Source: SIG603 sp964369225
GTDB lineage: Bacteria > Bacillota > Clostridia > Oscillospirales > Acutalibacteraceae
Length of the DNA: 5,655 bases
Direction: 5' to 3'
NCBI GenBank assembly: GCA_964369225.1
Contig: CAYJER010000072.1
Coordinates: 1 to 5,655 of the forward strand
This document shows, one piece after another, positions 5,509 to 5,655 of this stretch. Numbering within the stretch: the stretch's first letter is position 1; each line of letters starts with the position of its first letter. Under the pieces are notes generated by a model that searched no databases, was not told the DNA's origin, and was given only the letters and a program-made list of their open reading frames with translations. A program made the position numbers and the translations under genes.

Positions 5509-5655
5509 TGAAAAGTAGATGTGAAAATCCTTGCGGATTTTTTAATTAAAGGCTTTTAAAATAAAATTTTTTATGTATAAAGATATATTTATTAATATAT
5601 TGTAGGGGCGACCCTGTGTGGTCGCCCGTGGGTTTAGTAATAACTGCTAGTTTTC
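5509..5655 (+). repeat. Interspersed palindromic repeat element, copy 2 (cut by window edge)
   Basis: From GTGAAAAGT (5509-5517) this sequence follows the reverse complement of 1877-1699 through the small hairpin (5524-5541), the AT-rich stretch and TTTATTAATATATTG. The junction into TTGTAGGGG is identical. The arm then differs (5609-5628) but stays self-complementary: GGGCGACC (5606-5613) pairs with GGTCGCCC (5620-5627). After the arm, GGGTTTA, CTGCTAG and TTTTC (5629-5655) resemble the loop of copy 1 read in the same direction. The second arm should therefore start at the window edge. This copy is inverted relative to copy 1. Confidence 0.85.
5524..5543 (+). terminator. Possible intrinsic terminator after the permease pair, inside the repeat
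   Basis: AAAATCC (5524-5530) pairs with GGATTTT (5535-5541) around a TTGC loop, and the T run reaches 5543. The stem has only two G-C pairs and the T-run is mostly inside it, so termination is likely partial. It lies 33 bases after the second permease stop codon and is supplied by the repeat element, not by gene-specific sequence. Confidence 0.5.

Overview
The window is AT-rich and uses Shine-Dalgarno sites, some TTG starts, many ATA/AGA codons and sigma-A-type promoters. This fits a low-GC Firmicute, most likely a clostridial one. That placement is inferred from style; no taxonomic marker was searched. All genes lie on the + strand.

Layout. (1) 1-1669: a monocistronic purine gene, guaB (IMP dehydrogenase), with its own extended -10 promoter and an intrinsic terminator. 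(2) 1699-1877: an intergenic repeat element, minus orientation, holding a perfect 31-bp inverted repeat. (3) 1909-3374: a two-gene unit made of a cytoplasmic right-handed beta-helix protein of unknown function and, 2 bases later, a small DUF1294-type membrane protein. (4) 3385-3709: a long regulatory leader with a promoter, a cobalamin (B12) riboswitch and a strong intrinsic terminator. (5) 3729-5490: two tightly coupled ABC permease genes of the DppB/NikB and DppC/NikC type. (6) 5509-5655: a second copy of the repeat element in plus orientation, cut by the window edge.

How it works together. The clearest story is the B12 riboswitch-controlled permease pair. With B12 bound, the leader should fold so that the 3668-3709 terminator stops transcription; when B12 is scarce the permeases are made. 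The family's usual substrates are nickel, cobalt or peptides. Riboswitch control favours cobalt, or another B12-pathway substrate, over peptides. The substrate-binding protein and the ATPases are not in the window, and a terminator-bearing repeat follows the second permease closely.

The least expected feature is the repeat family. The two copies face opposite ways and bracket the 1909-5490 segment. They share about 95 bp of flank, with very similar loops and outer flanks. Their hairpin arms differ in sequence, yet each arm can still fold on itself. This looks like a non-autonomous, REP/MITE-like palindromic element whose structure is conserved. The window ends inside copy 2, which allows a precise prediction of what follows. 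I did not find a convincing new defence or enzymatic system.
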